A DNA stretch of 8,375 nucleotides. Source: Chloroflexota bacterium. GTDB lineage: Bacteria > Chloroflexota > Anaerolineae > CG2-30-64-16. Numbering within the stretch: the first letter of the stretch is position 1; every line of letters begins with the position of its first letter. Below are positions 6,002-8,375 of the stretch, piece after piece. Made by a program: the position numbers and the translations under genes. The notes below the pieces were generated by a model. The model was not told the DNA's origin and did not search any database. It saw only the letters and a program-made list of their open reading frames with translations. The stretch is from positions 1 through 8,375 of the forward strand of contig JAKPQT010000371.1 of NCBI GenBank assembly GCA_029555885.1, read 5' to 3'.

Positions 6002-7291
6002 ATGCAAGAGATTATCCCACAGGCAGAGCCGTCACAGGAAGTGCGCGCCCCTGAAGGTCGCCAGGTGCTCCTGGCGACCTTGGCGGTCGCCGGCACCTTG
6101 CTCGCCTTCTGGCTGCTGTTCCAGTTTCGCAACATCGTCTTGCTCCTGCTGGCTGCGATCGTGCTCGCAACCGCGCTGCAACCGGTCATCAACTGGTTCA
6201 TGCGCCGGGGACTCAACAGGACCCTCAGCGCGAGCATTACTTATGTCTTGTTTGTGGCGCTGTTGTTGGGAGCCGGCTTCCTGATCACCCCCATCCTCGT
6301 AAATCAGGCCACCGCCATCTCGGGTGTCATCCCGGAATACTATAGTAAGGCACGTTCATTCCTGTTCCAGTCATCGAGCTGGCCGGTGCGCCGCCTCGCT
6401 ATGTTCCTGCCTTCAGAAGCCCCCATCTCGCTGAATGCCGCACCGGCCGGGCCGCTCACTGAAGAGCAGATGCTGGCCCGCGTCACGCAGCTCTTCGGCT
6501 ACCTGGATATCGGGCTGCGCACACTGCTTGGCGTCATCGGCGTCTTCCTGCTGGCGTTCTACTGGAGCGTGGAGCGCGACCGGACGATTCGCTGGTTGGT
6601 CGGCTTGTTCCCGGCCAGCCAACGCCGCGCCATCAGCAACCGCATCGACGATGTCGAGGGCAAGCTGGAGGTCTTTCTCGCTGCGCAGGGAACTCTGTGC
6701 TTGATTATCGGCGTTGCGTCGCTGGCTGCTTACCTGATTATCGGGCTGCCATACGCCCTCTTGCTCGCGCTGCTGGCAGGCATTGCGGAAGCCGTGCCGC
6801 TGGTCGGCCCCTTGCTGGGAGCCATCCCTGCCCTATTCATTGCCCTCACGCTGGACCCATCGAAAGTAATCGGCGTACTCATCGCTACGGCCGTCATTCA
6901 AGTCCTGGAGAACAACCTGATCGTGCCGAAGGTCATGAACAAGGCCGTCGGCGCCAACCCGATTCTGACGCTCGTGACCTTCCTGGTTTTCTCCTATCTC
7001 CTTGGGATTGCCGGTGCGTTCATTGCCGTGCCGGTCGCCGTCGCAATGCAGTGGTTTGCCCAGCGAACCGTGCAGAACCTCCAGGGCGCGCCTGCCATGC
7101 CGTCCGATCGGCGGGGCGAAATCAGCGTGTTGCGCTACCAGGCCCAGGAACTCATGCGCGACGTGCGCAAGCAGATGAGCCAGGATGGCGATGTGATGTC
7201 ATCTGTGGACGAAGCGGGGGATGCCATCGAGTCGGTAGCCGACCAGCTCGACGATTTGTTGGCAGATCTCGAAGCGGGGAGGGCGGCATGA
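6002..7291 (+). CDS. AI-2E/PerM-family membrane transporter
   Basis: This 429-residue polytopic inner-membrane protein has about eight hydrophobic segments: near 22-44, 45-65, 77-100, 170-190, 226-248, 250-275, 280-300 and 315-345. Family hallmarks are intact: AEAVPLVGPLLGAIPA (E263) and QVLENNLIVPKVMNKAVGANP (E303, N304, N305, P309). The family is named for proposed autoinducer-2 export (E. coli TqsA), but members also include PerM-like permeases and Na+/H+ antiporters, so the substrate is undetermined. A hydrophilic tail of about 70 residues follows the last membrane segment and ends in an acidic, probably helical stretch (about 395-426). ATG 6002 has GGGGAG upstream. The stop overlaps the next gene's start by 4 bp (ATGA), so the two are translationally coupled. 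Confidence 0.92.
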   Translation: MQEIIPQAEPSQEVRAPEGRQVLLATLAVAGTLLAFWLLFQFRNIVLLLLAAIVLATALQPVINWFMRRGLNRTLSASITYVLFVALLLGAGFLITPILVNQATAISGVIPEYYSKARSFLFQSSSWPVRRLAMFLPSEAPISLNAAPAGPLTEEQMLARVTQLFGYLDIGLRTLLGVIGVFLLAFYWSVERDRTIRWLVGLFPASQRRAISNRIDDVEGKLEVFLAAQGTLCLIIGVASLAAYLIIGLPYALLLALLAGIAEAVPLVGPLLGAIPALFIALTLDPSKVIGVLIATAVIQVLENNLIVPKVMNKAVGANPILTLVTFLVFSYLLGIAGAFIAVPVAVAMQWFAQRTVQNLQGAPAMPSDRRGEISVLRYQAQELMRDVRKQMSQDGDVMSSVDEAGDAIESVADQLDDLLADLEAGRAA

Positions 7292-8375
7292 GCACCATCA
7301 GACGCTTCGCCTGGTATACGGCCATCGTTGCGGGTGCGGTCATCGCCCTGGCACTGCTGTGGCGCGTGCGCGGGCCGTTATTCGTCTTTGTGCTGTCGCT
7401 GGTGCTGGCGGCTGCATTTCGCCTGCCCATCGATACGCTGGTACGCCGCGGCCTGCCGCGCGGGGCCGCGCTCGGCCTCACCTATGTACTGAGCCTGGGC
7501 ATCGTCGGCGTGCTGGTCTACCTCATCGCGGTGCCACTGGCCTGGGACCTGGGCGATGCCAGCGGCTACCTGGCCCGCGTTTATGAGCAAGCTCTGGAAC
7601 GCTGGCCCCTGTCATCGAGCGAGTTCCTGCAGACGGTGGCCGCCCAATTGCCGCCTGCGCCCATGCTCTACCGGATGCTGGCAGGCGAACAAGGGACTGC
7701 GATGCTGCAGGGCCTCATGGGCTTCGCCGGCAACATCGCGAACGTCCTGAGCAACCTGAGCCTCGCGCTGGTTATCAGCGTCTACTGGAGCGCCGACCAG
7801 GTGCGGTTCGAGCGGCTGCTGCTTTCTCTCGTGCCGGTGACGCGCCGCAGCCAGATGCGCGACGCGTGGCACGATATCGAGACGCGGGTCGGCGCATACA
7901 TCCGCGCCGAGGTGCTGCTCGTCATCCTGGGAACCGGGCTCTTGTGGGCTGCGTTCCGGCTGCTGCAGTTGCCCTACCCGGCGCTGCTTGCGCTGTTTGC
8001 TGCGCTGGCGCGGCTAGTGCCCTGGGTGGGCATTCCTATCGCCCTGATTCCGCCCTTCCTGATTGGCTCTCTCAACACGCCCGCGCTCGGTGCCGTCGCG
8101 GCCATCGTCACGCTGCTGGTGTTGCTCGTGCTCGAACAGGGCATCAAGCGCCGCTTCTTCCCGCAACGCGAGTATAGCTCCCTTCTGATCGGCCTCACCG
8201 TCATCGCGCTGGCCTTCACGGCGGGGCTGGGCGGCGCCATTGTGGCCCCGCTGCTCGCCATTACGATTCAACTCATCGGCGGGCATCTGCTGGAGGCGCG
8301 TAACGCGCCTGCACCGCAGCCGGCACACAGCGCCCTGAGGGCACAGCTCACCCAACTGCACGCCCAACTGACCGA
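7288..8375 (+). CDS. Second, diverged AI-2E/PerM-family membrane protein (3' truncated)
   Basis: This frame starts at ATG 7288, overlapping the preceding TGA as ATGA, and stays open to the window edge (362 codons). It begins MSTIRRFAWYTAIVAGAV and has the same layout as its neighbour: two N-terminal membrane segments, a third (about 58-86), a soluble loop (about 87-150) and a C-terminal membrane bundle (about 205-340). The hallmark motifs are altered. The position of E263 in the neighbour is R242 here (ALARLVPWVGIPIALIP), and the ENNLIVP motif is LEQGIKRRFFP, keeping E283 but losing both Asn and the Pro. Weak similarity in order and topology supports membership of the family. The visible end (HSALRAQLTQLHAQLTD) has heptad-like Leu spacing and may begin a coiled coil. 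A coupled, possibly heteromeric partner of the upstream protein is inferred. Confidence 0.85.
   Translation, partial: MSTIRRFAWYTAIVAGAVIALALLWRVRGPLFVFVLSLVLAAAFRLPIDTLVRRGLPRGAALGLTYVLSLGIVGVLVYLIAVPLAWDLGDASGYLARVYEQALERWPLSSSEFLQTVAAQLPPAPMLYRMLAGEQGTAMLQGLMGFAGNIANVLSNLSLALVISVYWSADQVRFERLLLSLVPVTRRSQMRDAWHDIETRVGAYIRAEVLLVILGTGLLWAAFRLLQLPYPALLALFAALARLVPWVGIPIALIPPFLIGSLNTPALGAVAAIVTLLVLLVLEQGIKRRFFPQREYSSLLIGLTVIALAFTAGLGGAIVAPLLAITIQLIGGHLLEARNAPAPQPAHSALRAQLTQLHAQLT

Noticed and set aside
4760..6007. Long open frame of 415 codons on the - strand
   Set aside because: It lies antisense to the well-supported GNAT-fold gene. It is His/Arg/Gln-rich with no recognisable motif, as expected for shadow frames in GC-rich coding DNA.
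6002..8375. Quorum-sensing (autoinducer-2) export function for the transporter pair
   Set aside because: The family name reflects one proposed activity. Members have varied substrates, and there is no luxS or lsr gene here to support AI-2 handling.
1..8375. CRISPR array, tRNA/rRNA, insertion sequence, toxin-antitoxin or phage elements
   Set aside because: No regularly spaced repeats, tRNA-like folds, terminal inverted repeats with a transposase, or small paired genes were seen. The gaps between genes are all under 90 bp.

Overview
The window is GC-rich (clearly above 60% by eye) and almost entirely coding, with every supported gene on the + strand. The style of the proteins suggests a Chloroflexota bacterium, most likely Anaerolineae-like. 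The pointers are a Thr/Pro-rich secreted linker of the PTSTPT type joined to Cys-paired beta-sandwich repeats, and a glycoside hydrolase with 'WPHG...WDFND.DVSAAR' C-terminal repeats. This assignment is inference from protein style, not from a marker gene.

Layout. (1) Positions 2-1429 hold the 3' part of a gene for a probably exported protein: an Ig-like piece, a Pro/Thr-rich linker, three repeats of about 75 residues and an unrecognised C-terminal domain. (2) Positions 1430-1504 are a short gap with a perfect 10-bp inverted repeat and an extended -10-like hexamer. (3) Positions 1505-3922 encode an 805-residue clan GH-A (GH5-like) glycoside hydrolase with an intact catalytic pair and a C-terminal tandem duplication of a domain of about 123 residues. 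(4) Positions 3931-4773 encode a DegV-family (FakB-like) fatty-acid-binding protein. (5) Positions 4790-5914 encode a two-part GNAT-fold protein resembling YghO. (6) After an 87-bp gap, 6002-7291 encodes an AI-2E/PerM-family membrane protein. It overlaps by 4 bp a second, diverged member of the same family (7288 to the window end, 3' truncated).

How they may work together. The GH, DegV and GNAT genes are separated by only 8 and 16 bp and probably form one transcript. The two AI-2E-family genes are translationally coupled and could make a paired membrane complex. Nothing in the sequence proves that the groups cooperate. A link between a sugar-active enzyme, an acyl-chain carrier and an acyltransferase-fold protein (for example in lipid or glycolipid metabolism) is a hypothesis only. 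No RNA gene, CRISPR array, insertion sequence or phage feature was seen.
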